Source: Aureimonas sp. ME7 (lineage in GTDB: Bacteria > Pseudomonadota > Alphaproteobacteria > Rhizobiales > Rhizobiaceae). Taken from it: a DNA stretch of 64,000 bases. The stretch is taken from positions 18,514-82,513 of the forward strand of contig NZ_CAJCKW010000013.1 of NCBI RefSeq assembly GCF_903970965.1, written 5' to 3'. A program made the position numbers and the translations under genes. Below are positions 1 to 6,715 of this stretch, one piece after another. The notes beneath the pieces are model-generated. The model had not been told where the DNA came from and searched no databases. It saw only the letters and a list, made by a program, of their open reading frames with translations. Within the stretch, counting starts at the first letter, position 1. Each line of letters opens with the position of its first letter.

Positions 1-938
1 GCGATCTTGCCGCGCTCGACCGCGCCGGCCAGCCGATGGCCGGAGCGGTGGCGCAGCATGTGCTCCATCCGGTCGAGCTTTTCCGGCTCGGCGGCCTCTT
101 TCCGAAGGGCGCGGATGTCGGCGAGGACCTTGGGCGTATACAGCGTATTGATCCGGTGCCAGGTCGCCATGTCGTTGAAGTACCAGACCGGCAGGCGGCG
201 CTTGCCGTCGCCGGTGGTGGAGCCCAGCCCGAGCAGCGGCTGCATGCTGGCGATGTTGAGAAGGCGGTCGAAATCGGTGCCCCCGACATGGACGCCCGCG
301 GTGCCGAGAATATCGCCCGAGCGATCCGGGGCCTCGGCCCGCTCCGGGCTGAGGCGCAGGATCGAGAAGTCCGAGGTACCGCCGCCGATGTCGACCACCA
401 GCGCCAGCTGCTCGGAGTTCATCTCGCTCTCGAAGTAGAGCGCGGCGGCGACCGGCTCGTACTGGAACTCGACATGGGCGAAGCCTTGCGCGCGCGCGGC
501 CGACGCCAGCTGGTTCTCCGCCTCGCGGTCGGCCTCGTCGCTTTCGTCCACGAAGCGCACGGGGCGGCCGAGCACGATGCGATCGACCGCCTCTCCGGTT
601 TCGCGCTCCAGCGTTTCGCGCATGTTGCGCAGGAAGCGGCCGATCAGCGCCTCGAAGCTCATGCGCTCGCGCCCGACCTGCGTGGTCTCGCGCATCAGGG
701 AGGAGCCGAGGATGCTTTTGAGCGCGCGCATGAAGCGGCCCTCGGCTCCATCCACGTATTCGAACACGGCGCGGCGTCCGAAATAGGTGTTGCCGTCCTC
801 CAGCGAGAAGAAAAGGGCGGAAGGGATCGTCAGGTGCTCGCCCTCGACCGGCAGGAGGCGGGGCTTCTGGCCGGGAGAGCAGAGCGACAGGGTGGAATTG
901 GTCGTGCCGAAGTCGAGACCGGGGAAGGATACGGGCAT
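1..938 (-). CDS. Hsp70-family chaperone, YegD-like (C-terminus beyond the window)
   Basis: Leftward gene cut by the left edge; about 312 N-terminal residues are visible. The protein opens with the actin/Hsp70 phosphate-1 loop (LDFGTTNS from residue 8) and has the second phosphate loop VVDIGGGTSDF near residue 180, so it is an ATPase of the Hsp70/actin fold. The short N-terminal lead and the insertions after the first loop resemble the YegD subgroup rather than DnaK; these proteins usually lack a full substrate-binding domain, but that part cannot be checked here. ATG at 936-938. No Shine-Dalgarno is visible; the bases just upstream form a 10-bp hairpin listed separately. It lies 140 bases downstream of the chemoreceptor gene on the same strand. 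Exact client or role is unknown. Confidence 0.85.
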   Translation of the reverse strand, partial: MPVSFPGLDFGTTNSTLSLCSPGQKPRLLPVEGEHLTIPSALFFSLEDGNTYFGRRAVFEYVDGAEGRFMRALKSILGSSLMRETTQVGRERMSFEALIGRFLRNMRETLERETGEAVDRIVLGRPVRFVDESDEADREAENQLASAARAQGFAHVEFQYEPVAAALYFESEMNSEQLALVVDIGGGTSDFSILRLSPERAEAPDRSGDILGTAGVHVGGTDFDRLLNIASMQPLLGLGSTTGDGKRRLPVWYFNDMATWHRINTLYTPKVLADIRALRKEAAEPEKLDRMEHMLRHRSGHRLAGAVERGKI

Positions 939-940
939 GG

Positions 941-976
941 GGCTTGCGGCTTTCAGCAAAGCGAATGCCGCAAGCC
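941..976 (-). repeat. Perfect 10-bp inverted repeat directly in front of the Hsp70 start codon
   Basis: GGCTTGCGGC at 941-950 pairs with GCCGCAAGCC at 967-976 across a 16-base loop. The hairpin sits between the chemoreceptor stop and the YegD-like start codon and ends two bases before that ATG. It has no T-tract, so it is a poor intrinsic terminator. It could close off the ribosome site or block an incoming polymerase. Confidence 0.6.
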
Positions 977-1078
977 GCCTCGTGGGAGGCGGTGCGGCAT
1001 GGATGGGCGCTCAAGGTTCGGGGCGGCCGCTCTAGCCCATCCCCGAGCCGTTGGAAAGATCCGTCTTGCCGGTTCGGC

Positions 1079-2803
1079 TCAGGACGCGTAGCGCATGGAA
1101 ACGGCGGTGCGCCCCTTGCCCCCGCCGATCGACAGGGCGGTCTTGGCCCCCGGGCGCGAGCCGGTCTCGAAGCGGGCCATGCGCTGGGTGAGCTCGGCGG
1201 TTTCGCCGAGGAGATCGCGCGTGGCGGCGGTCGTTTGTTCCACCATCGCGGCGTTCTGCTGGGTGACCTTGTCGACCTGGTTCGCCGCGGTGGCGACCTC
1301 GGACAGGCTGACCGACTGGTCGCGCGCGGATTGCGCGATCAGGCTGATGACGCGGTTCATCTCTCCCACCTGCCCGACGATCTCCTGGATCGATCGGCCC
1401 GACGAGGATACGAGATCGACGCCGCCGTCGACCTGCGCCGAGGAGCGGCTGATCAGGTCCTTGATTTCCTTGGCAGCTTCCGCCGAGCGCTGGGCAAGGC
1501 CGCGGACCTCCTGCGCAACAACCGCGAAACCCTTGCCGGCTTCTCCGGCGCGCGCGGCCTCGACGCCTGCGTTCAGCGCCAGGAGGTTGGTCTGGAAGGC
1601 GATGTCGTCGATGACGCCGATGATCTTGCCGATCTTCTGCGAGGATCCCTTGATGGCGTTCATCGCCTCGATCGCGGCGGCGACGATCTCCTCGCCGCGC
1701 TGCGCGTTGGAGAGGGCGGCGGCAGCCGTCGCCTGCGCGCGGCCCGCCTCGCTCGTGGTTTCCTTGACCCCTTGCGTCACCTGCGAGATGGCCGCGACCG
1801 TTTCCTCGAGCGCTGCCGCCTGCTGCTCGGTGCGCTGCGACAGGTCGTTCGCGGCCATCGAGATCTCGGTCATCCGCTCCGAAATGCGCGTCGAGGCGCC
1901 CTGCACCTCCTGGATCGTCTCGCAGAGCGTCGTGCGCGCCTCGTTGTAGTCGATGCGCAGCTGGTCGAGTTCGGGCGTCAGCGCCTCGCCGATCTCGCGG
2001 TCGAGCTGGCCGTTGGCGAGCGCGCCGAGCGCCGAGCCGACGCGCGACACGGCCTGGACGCGCGTCGTCACATCGGTCGCGAACTGGACGATCTTGGCGA
2101 CCTTGCCGTTCGCGTCGAGGATCGGATTGTAGGAGCCTTGGATCCAGAGGTCCGAGCCGTCCTTGGCGACGCGGCGGAACTCCGAGGCCTGGAAGCGCCC
2201 GGCGCGCAGCGCCTCCCAGAATTCGGCGTAAGCGGCGCCCGCGCGCTCCTGCGCGCCGACGAGGATCGAATGGTTGCGCCCAATCAGCTCGCTTCGGGCA
2301 TAGCCGGTGGCTTGAAGGAAGTTGTCGTTGACGGCCGCGATCGTGCCGTCGACCCGGAACTCGATCACCAGTTGCGAGCGGTGGATCGCGGCGATCTGGG
2401 CGGAATAGTCGATGTTGGCGAGGCGCTCCTTGGCATTGGCCCATTCCACGCCGAAGCCGGTGATGCGGCCGCGCTCGCGCAAGGGCGTGACGAGGAGGTC
2501 GAACACCCAGTCGCCGACGCGGATCGTGGCTCGATAGGGCTTTTCCAGCGTTTCGAGGAGTTTGCGCTGATGCGCCGGGTGCTTGTGGAAGATGTCGATC
2601 GAGCTGCCGACGAGATCGGCCACCTTGAAGGCCGGCAGTTCCTTGCGAAGGTCGGCCTCGGCTTCGCCGAGGAGCGCGATCAGCGTCTTGTTGACGAAGG
2701 TGATCCGAAGATCCTTGTCGGCGAGCATCACGTTGGTGGCGAGTTCGTCGAGCGCCATCTGCTTCTGGGCGCCGAGCGAGCCTCGAAATACGGAGATGGA
2801 CAA
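1079..2803 (-). CDS. Soluble methyl-accepting chemotaxis protein with two PAS domains
   Basis: About 574 residues. Two N-terminal PAS domains (roughly residues 10-120 and 130-250; the second ends in the usual PAC-like stretch around [18 protein letters not shown]) are followed by an MCP signalling hairpin whose tip is the conserved [19 protein letters not shown]. No transmembrane segment and no periplasmic domain are present, so this is a cytoplasmic receptor, probably sensing redox state or a ligand through the PAS cores and signalling to CheA/CheW. I chose TTG at 2801-2803 because AGAGG lies six bases upstream and the resulting start MSISVFRGS fits the family; a GTG 15 bases upstream is the alternative but has no ribosome site. 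No che genes are nearby. Confidence 0.92.
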   Translation of the reverse strand: MSISVFRGSLGAQKQMALDELATNVMLADKDLRITFVNKTLIALLGEAEADLRKELPAFKVADLVGSSIDIFHKHPAHQRKLLETLEKPYRATIRVGDWVFDLLVTPLRERGRITGFGVEWANAKERLANIDYSAQIAAIHRSQLVIEFRVDGTIAAVNDNFLQATGYARSELIGRNHSILVGAQERAGAAYAEFWEALRAGRFQASEFRRVAKDGSDLWIQGSYNPILDANGKVAKIVQFATDVTTRVQAVSRVGSALGALANGQLDREIGEALTPELDQLRIDYNEARTTLCETIQEVQGASTRISERMTEISMAANDLSQRTEQQAAALEETVAAISQVTQGVKETTSEAGRAQATAAAALSNAQRGEEIVAAAIEAMNAIKGSSQKIGKIIGVIDDIAFQTNLLALNAGVEAARAGEAGKGFAVVAQEVRGLAQRSAEAAKEIKDLISRSSAQVDGGVDLVSSSGRSIQEIVGQVGEMNRVISLIAQSARDQSVSLSEVATAANQVDKVTQQNAAMVEQTTAATRDLLGETAELTQRMARFETGSRPGAKTALSIGGGKGRTAVSMRYAS

Positions 2804-3001
2804 GGGGCACCTCTTCACGATGATTTCGAGGCACGGTCGGCCGCAACTCGTTTCAAGGGAGGTAACCCCGAGTTCATTTCCGGGTGGTAAACAAAACCAT
2901 ACGCTCGTACCCGAGACGCGAAATATAGAACCGAAGATTGCGCGAGGGGACGAGCCCGTCGGGCCAAGTCCGACCGGTTGCCCCGGGCGCGGAGCATCAA
3001 T

Positions 3002-3556
3002 TCAGCCGATGCGCTCCCACTCGCCGTGCTGCTCCTGCGACTGGCGGGCGAAGAAACGGTAGGGCGTCCGGTTCCAAAGCCGGACGGCGGGGGACAGGCT
3101 GTCGAGGACGTAGTCGCCTTCGCTGGTGCGAACGGTGAGAACCGTGTGGCCGGCCTCGGAGAAGCGCGGCTGCACCACCGTCAGGAGGAGGGTCGAGGCC
3201 GGGAAGCCGAGCGCGATGAGGCTCTTCTTCTTGGCGATGGCGATGTCCTCGCAATCCCCGCTGCCGCCCGCTGCGCGCCAGACGTCGCCCTTGGACGGTG
3301 CGTCGTCGACCTGATGGACGCGGGCGTTGATCCGCGCGTTGACGTCCCGCATCGCGGCGAGGCGGGCCGGGGTGAGTTCGACCTTCTTCTGCGGTCCGCT
3401 CGATGCGCACAGCCGCGCGTCGCGCTCGCAAAATTCGTAGAAGGCGGGCGGGGCGAAAGCGCTACCGTTGGTCGACATGGCCGTCATGGACGAGCCGGTG
3501 GCCGAGCAGCCGGTCAGACATGCGCTGCCGAGCAGCATCCAGACGATTGGGCGCAA
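3002..3556 (-). CDS. BTLCP-family transglutaminase-like cysteine protease, lipoprotein
   Basis: 184 residues. The N-terminus is a lipoprotein signal with lipobox LTGC, Cys17 being the predicted lipidated residue. The rest matches the bacterial transglutaminase-like cysteine proteinase family (DUF920): the catalytic triad is visible as Cys102 in GDCEDIAIAKK, His137 in AGHTVLTVRT and Asp152 in DYVLDSLS. Members of this family are cell-envelope proteins; some (LapG-type) cleave adhesins exported by type I secretion, and others are of unknown substrate. This short form lacks a clear calcium-binding insertion, so equating it with LapG would go too far, although a type I secretion locus lies 3 kb away. 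It is a single gene with no close same-strand partner. Confidence 0.85.
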   Translation of the reverse strand: MRPIVWMLLGSACLTGCSATGSSMTAMSTNGSAFAPPAFYEFCERDARLCASSGPQKKVELTPARLAAMRDVNARINARVHQVDDAPSKGDVWRAAGGSGDCEDIAIAKKKSLIALGFPASTLLLTVVQPRFSEAGHTVLTVRTSEGDYVLDSLSPAVRLWNRTPYRFFARQSQEQHGEWERIG

Positions 3557-3705
3557 GGTCTTCGAAACCCCTCAAGCTTCCGTTCGGCCGAGGGTATAGG
3601 CAAGGCCTTGCGGCAAGCTAAAGGCAAAGGTTCGAATTCGCCTCTCACAGCAACGGGACGGCTTGCGCCGCCCCATCGTTCTTCGTGGCCCGATCGTTAG
3701 GGGCG

Positions 3706-4674
3706 TCAGGAACCGCCGGCACCTCCGGCTCCGCCCGAACCGCCGCCGCCCGAGCCGCCTCCACTGCCGCCCGCGCCGCCCGCGCCGCTCGCACCGCCGC
3801 CGTTGCCGCCCGAACCGCCGGAGCCACCGCCGCCCGAACTCCCGCTGCCCGAGCCGCCGCCGCCGGATCCGGCCGAGCCACCGGAGCCGTTGGCACCGCC
3901 GCCGTTGCCTCCGTTGCCGCCCGAGCCGCCGCCCGAACTACCGCTTCCCGAGCCGCCGCCGCCGGACCCAGCCGAGCCGCCCGAGCCGCTGGCGCCTCCG
4001 CCGTTGCCACCATTACCGCCCGAGCCGCCGTTGCCGGAACCGCCGCCGCCCGTTCCTCCGCCGCCGCCGCCGGCACCCCCTCCGTTGCCACCGTTTCCAC
4101 CGTTACCCCCGCCATGGTTTCCGCCGCCGGGGTTCCCACCCCCAGGGTTTCCGCCGCCAGGGTTGCCCCCGCCTGGATTGCCTCCCCCGGGGCTCCCCCC
4201 GCCCGGATTGCCCCCTCCAGGGCTTCCGCCACCCGGGTTGTTGTCACCCGGATTGTTGCCGCCGTCGCCGGTGTTGCCGCCGTTGCCGGGATTGTTTCCA
4301 CCGTTGCCGGTGTTCCCGCCCGTGTTACCTCCCGTGTTGCCGTTGCCCCGCGAGGCCTCGCGGCCGAGGCCGCGCCGCCCCTCGTTGGAGTTGCGCGTGC
4401 CGTTGGTTTCCTGGCCGGGAACCGTGCGCGCGATCAGGCTCGTGGTGATCGGGGGGCATTGCGCGACCTGGGCCGGGGTCAGGATGCGGCTCCGGTTGGC
4501 GGCCACGCAGCAGAGCGCGAAGTTGCCCCGCGTCAGCGGCTGGCATTGCGCGGCGCTCAAGGTGGGGCGAAGGCTCTGCTGCGCCCTCGCCGGGCTGGTC
4601 CCGCCGGACAAGGCGGTGGACACAAGAAGAACCGTGCCGAAGGTCGTGACGAGTTTGTCGAGATACAGGTACAT
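3706..4674 (-). CDS. Secreted glycine-rich repeat protein
   Basis: 322 residues from ATG 4672-4674, which has GGAGGAAGAA directly upstream; longer in-frame versions lack a ribosome site. Residues 1-31 form a Sec signal peptide ending SPARA/QQ. A short domain with five cysteines (about 32-85) follows, then a charged linker, and from about residue 110 the chain is almost only Gly with Asn/Pro (NPGGGNPGGG units), changing near residue 190 into Gly/Ser/Asn units such as GGNGGNGGG and GSGGGGSGSGSSGGG, the latter occurring twice. The C-terminus is pure Gly/Ser/Ala. It looks like an exported, flexible surface or matrix protein. No function is known to me. The composition recalls the type I substrate at 6716-8521, but this one has a signal peptide. 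Confidence 0.8.
   Translation of the reverse strand: MYLYLDKLVTTFGTVLLVSTALSGGTSPARAQQSLRPTLSAAQCQPLTRGNFALCCVAANRSRILTPAQVAQCPPITTSLIARTVPGQETNGTRNSNEGRRGLGREASRGNGNTGGNTGGNTGNGGNNPGNGGNTGDGGNNPGDNNPGGGSPGGGNPGGGSPGGGNPGGGNPGGGNPGGGNPGGGNHGGGNGGNGGNGGGAGGGGGGTGGGGSGNGGSGGNGGNGGGASGSGGSAGSGGGGSGSGSSGGGSGGNGGNGGGANGSGGSAGSGGGGSGSGSSGGGGSGGSGGNGGGASGAGGAGGSGGGSGGGGSGGAGGAGGS
3803..4215 (-). repeat. Low-complexity Gly-codon repeat tract inside the glycine-rich gene
   Basis: Tandem GGN-rich codons encode (NPGGG)n and (GGSGGNGG)n. A block coding for SAGSGGGGSGSGSSGGG occurs twice about 100 bases apart (around 3825-3875 and 3930-3980 on the forward strand). Such tracts are prone to slippage and to length variation between strains. 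Confidence 0.7.
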
Positions 4675-4846
4675 TTCTTCCTCCAGTGGGAAAAAATGCG
4701 CTCCCGTCCCCTTTTTGGTGCGCGGATGACATGCGCCGGATCGGCTGCACGGTGGAAACCATTTCATATCCGCTTCGCGCACGCAATCGCTCGAAGGATG
4801 GATGGACGTGGAAAAACAACGCGCTAGTTGAGCCGGCCTGCCGTTT

Positions 4847-5341
4847 TCAATGCGGGAAGCGATAGCGCGTCACGATCGACATGATGGCCTCGTTCAACTG
4901 GCGAATGGCTTCGATCGAGGCGGCGATGTTGCGCATCTCGGCCCCGTCCAACGGGTCCACCTTGCCGTACTTGATCGAGTCCTTGGCGTCGAAGATGCGC
5001 ATCAGCTGGGTGCTCGCCCGGCTGCCGGTCTCGTCGAACGAATAGATGCAGTGGCTGTACTTGTTGCGCAGCTTGCCTTGCTTGAGCAACTGGTCGGTGA
5101 TGGCCAGGACGTCCTTGCGGCAGGGCGCCGAGGTGGCCGACATCTTGGCGAGGCGCTCCACGAGGTCGATGCGCGCGCGCGTCGTGTTCAAGGTGAGGAA
5201 GACGACGATCGCCGTTTCCTTGTCCACCTTCGCCAGGCCTGCGATCAGATAGATCAGGAGGCTCTCGGTATTGGTCCAGGTATAGTTGAGCTGGCCGACC
5301 AGGAGAAGGATGTCCTGCAGACGGGGGGCAGGCGCGCTCAT
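4847..5341 (-). CDS. Small helical protein with HEPN-like RNxxxH motif, coupled to the LuxR gene
   Basis: 164 residues, ATG at 5339-5341, overlapping the LuxR stop as ATGA, so the two are translationally coupled. I do not recognise a named family. The sequence looks all-helical, starts with a hydrophobic segment (YTWTNTESLLIYLIAGL) and carries LRNKYSHCIYSF with Arg92-Asn93-x3-His97. That is the R[NDH]xxxH signature of HEPN proteins, which are dimeric helical domains that act either as metal-independent RNases or as sensors. The motif alone is short and could be chance. Its position between a regulator and a type I secretion operon suggests a regulatory role in that system, but this is inference. 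Confidence 0.75.
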   Translation of the reverse strand: MSAPAPRLQDILLLVGQLNYTWTNTESLLIYLIAGLAKVDKETAIVVFLTLNTTRARIDLVERLAKMSATSAPCRKDVLAITDQLLKQGKLRNKYSHCIYSFDETGSRASTQLMRIFDAKDSIKYGKVDPLDGAEMRNIAASIEAIRQLNEAIMSIVTRYRFPH

Positions 5342-6108
5342 TGCCGTTGGGGCAGGAGGAAGCCGCCCTCGATCGTTCTCGGCGCCGCCGAGGTGTGGTC
5401 GCGGAAAAGGCCGGCGGCCTGCGTCCGGTTGTGCACGCCGAGCTTGGTGATGATGTTGTGGAGATGGATCTTGATCGTGTTCTCCGACAGGTTGAGGCGG
5501 CTGGCGATCAGCTTGTTCTGAAGCCCGCGCGACACGAGTTCCAGGATCTCGAACTCGCGTTCGGTCAGCGCGCCGATCCGGCCCCGCCGTCGAAGCTCGA
5601 TCGCGCCGGGTTCGGCCACGGGCGGGGGCGCCTCGCCATGGGACGCGCGAAGCGAGAGGATCATTGCGGGCGGGACATAGCACCCTCCCTGAAGGATGAC
5701 CTGCAGCACGGAAAGCCAAAGGTCGAGCTTCAGATCCATCGGCAGGACGCCGCGAACGAAGGAAAGGGACAGGAGCTCCAGAAGAGGCAGGGCCGGGCAG
5801 GTTTCGGCCTGAAGAATGGCGAACACCGCCGTCGGATGCGCCTGGTGAAGAAGCGACATCTGGGCTCTCGGCTCCAGAAGCAGCGAGCTTTCCACCAGCA
5901 TGAAGGCGACCGCCGCGCCCGATCCAGCATGGGCGGCATGAAGGTCGCCTGCCTGGATGACTTCGATCCAGGGGAACTGCCGCTCGATCGCATGGACGAG
6001 GGAATCGGACAATTCGCTCGAGGTCGCCACCATTAAGGTGCGCCGGCTTCGCGTCGCATTGCTCGCGATCTGTTCCGAAGACGAACGGGAATCGACAGGG
6101 GCCCTCAT
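5338..6108 (-). CDS. LuxR/NarL-type transcriptional regulator with receiver-like N-terminus
   Basis: 256 residues, ATG 6106-6108 with AGGA upstream. Residues 180-234 are a standard LuxR/GerE helix-turn-helix (LTEREFEILELVSRG, then NLSENTIKIHLHNIITKLGV). Residues 23-147 look like a degenerate response-regulator receiver (SFVRGVLPMDLKLD resembles the usual GxLpK region) but the acidic pocket and phospho-accepting Asp are not evident, and there is no autoinducer-binding domain. It is therefore probably controlled by something other than classical phosphorylation, perhaps by the downstream coupled protein. It is divergent from the type I secretion operon and is the obvious candidate regulator of that operon. 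Confidence 0.9.
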   Translation of the reverse strand: MRAPVDSRSSSEQIASNATRSRRTLMVATSSELSDSLVHAIERQFPWIEVIQAGDLHAAHAGSGAAVAFMLVESSLLLEPRAQMSLLHQAHPTAVFAILQAETCPALPLLELLSLSFVRGVLPMDLKLDLWLSVLQVILQGGCYVPPAMILSLRASHGEAPPPVAEPGAIELRRRGRIGALTEREFEILELVSRGLQNKLIASRLNLSENTIKIHLHNIITKLGVHNRTQAAGLFRDHTSAAPRTIEGGFLLPQRQ

Positions 6109-6154
6109 GACGCGTTTCCTATCTGCTGCAGTATCGGAAGCTGAAAATCCTGAT

Positions 6155-6198
6155 CTTACACCCGTAAGTTATAGCGGCTTTGCGTTATACGATATAAT
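6155..6198 (+). promoter_or_regulatory. Putative activator-dependent promoter: dyad plus TATAAT
   Basis: CTTAC-ACCC-GTAAG at 6155-6168 is a perfect 5-bp dyad. TATAAT lies at 6193-6198 and no recognisable -35 hexamer sits 16-18 bases before it. With a start near 6205 the dyad is centred about 43 bases upstream, which is the usual position for LuxR-type class II activators. Direction would be towards the secretion operon. Inferred from sequence only. Confidence 0.45.
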
Positions 6199-6218
6199 CC
6201 GAATGGACTATCATAGCC

Positions 6219-6244
6219 CATGAAACACCCTTCTATGTTTCATG
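6219..6244. promoter_or_regulatory. Perfect 9-bp inverted repeat CATGAAACA / TGTTTCATG
   Basis: CATGAAACA at 6219-6227 and TGTTTCATG at 6236-6244 are separated by eight bases. It lies just downstream of the TATAAT and would be in the 5' leader of the secretion transcript. It could be a second regulator site or an RNA hairpin. A smaller palindrome-like CTATCATAG precedes it at 6208-6216. Confidence 0.45.
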
Positions 6245-6715
6245 AGGATTTCGTTCGACCTCGATATGGCGACGAATATTGGCTGGATCTGCCGTAAGAC
6301 ATCTTGCGTTGCGATATAACCGTTTTGCGATGCCGTAGATGCGCGCTCGTGAGCGCCGCGCTCCAACTTGGACTAGATCGAATTGCTAACTTTTCATTAA
6401 CGTCAATTCCAAGCATCGTCCTCTCGTTCCGCAGTAGAAGTCCGATCTCTCCCGCTTCGCAAAGTTCTAGGCGACCGCACCGGTTGGGCGGCGCGGAAGC
6501 AAACTCGTGCGTCGTTCGAGACGGGAAGCCTTCGCTGCTCAGTCGAGGAGTCAACATCCTGAAGCAACGCATGCGGACCTTTTGCGTCGTTCGTCCCCTA
6601 GGCCGACCGGTCCGATCGCATGAAGCAGACACGTAGCAACGAAACCCTGGCGATGCTGACGGCCACGTCAAAGATGAAAGTGGCTGGGTTGTCGCCCTCT
6701 TGAAGGAAGACGACG

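Larger units (their letters stand above)
6109..6715. other. 607-base divergent intergenic region of the LuxR and type I secretion operons
   Basis: No gene is convincing here; the leftward reading of 143 codons at 6240-6671 has no recognisable domain or ribosome site. The first half (6110-6430) is clearly more AT-rich than the rest of the window. It contains three dyads (6155-6168, 6208-6216, 6219-6244) and a perfect TATAAT at 6193-6198. If that hexamer is used, the secretion operon has a leader of about 500 bases. Confidence 0.6.

Noticed and set aside
1017..1036. GCGGCCGCTCTAG looks like a cloning-vector polylinker
   Set aside because: The match to NotI-XbaI polylinker order stops after 13 bases and both flanks continue as normal genomic sequence, so it is chance.
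36..2890. Long rightward open frames (351, 284 and 648 codons) across the first 3 kb
   Set aside because: They are antisense to the Hsp70 and chemoreceptor genes, have Arg/Ala-rich translations without any domain, and follow from the high GC third codon positions.
3706..4674. CRISPR-like or satellite DNA because of repeated GC-rich blocks
   Set aside because: The repeats are codon repeats within an open gene with a signal peptide and good ribosome site; there are no constant spacers.
6240..6671. 143-codon leftward open frame in the LuxR/secretion intergenic region
   Set aside because: No ribosome site, no recognisable domain, Arg/Ser-rich composition and it lies opposite to the expected leader of the secretion operon.
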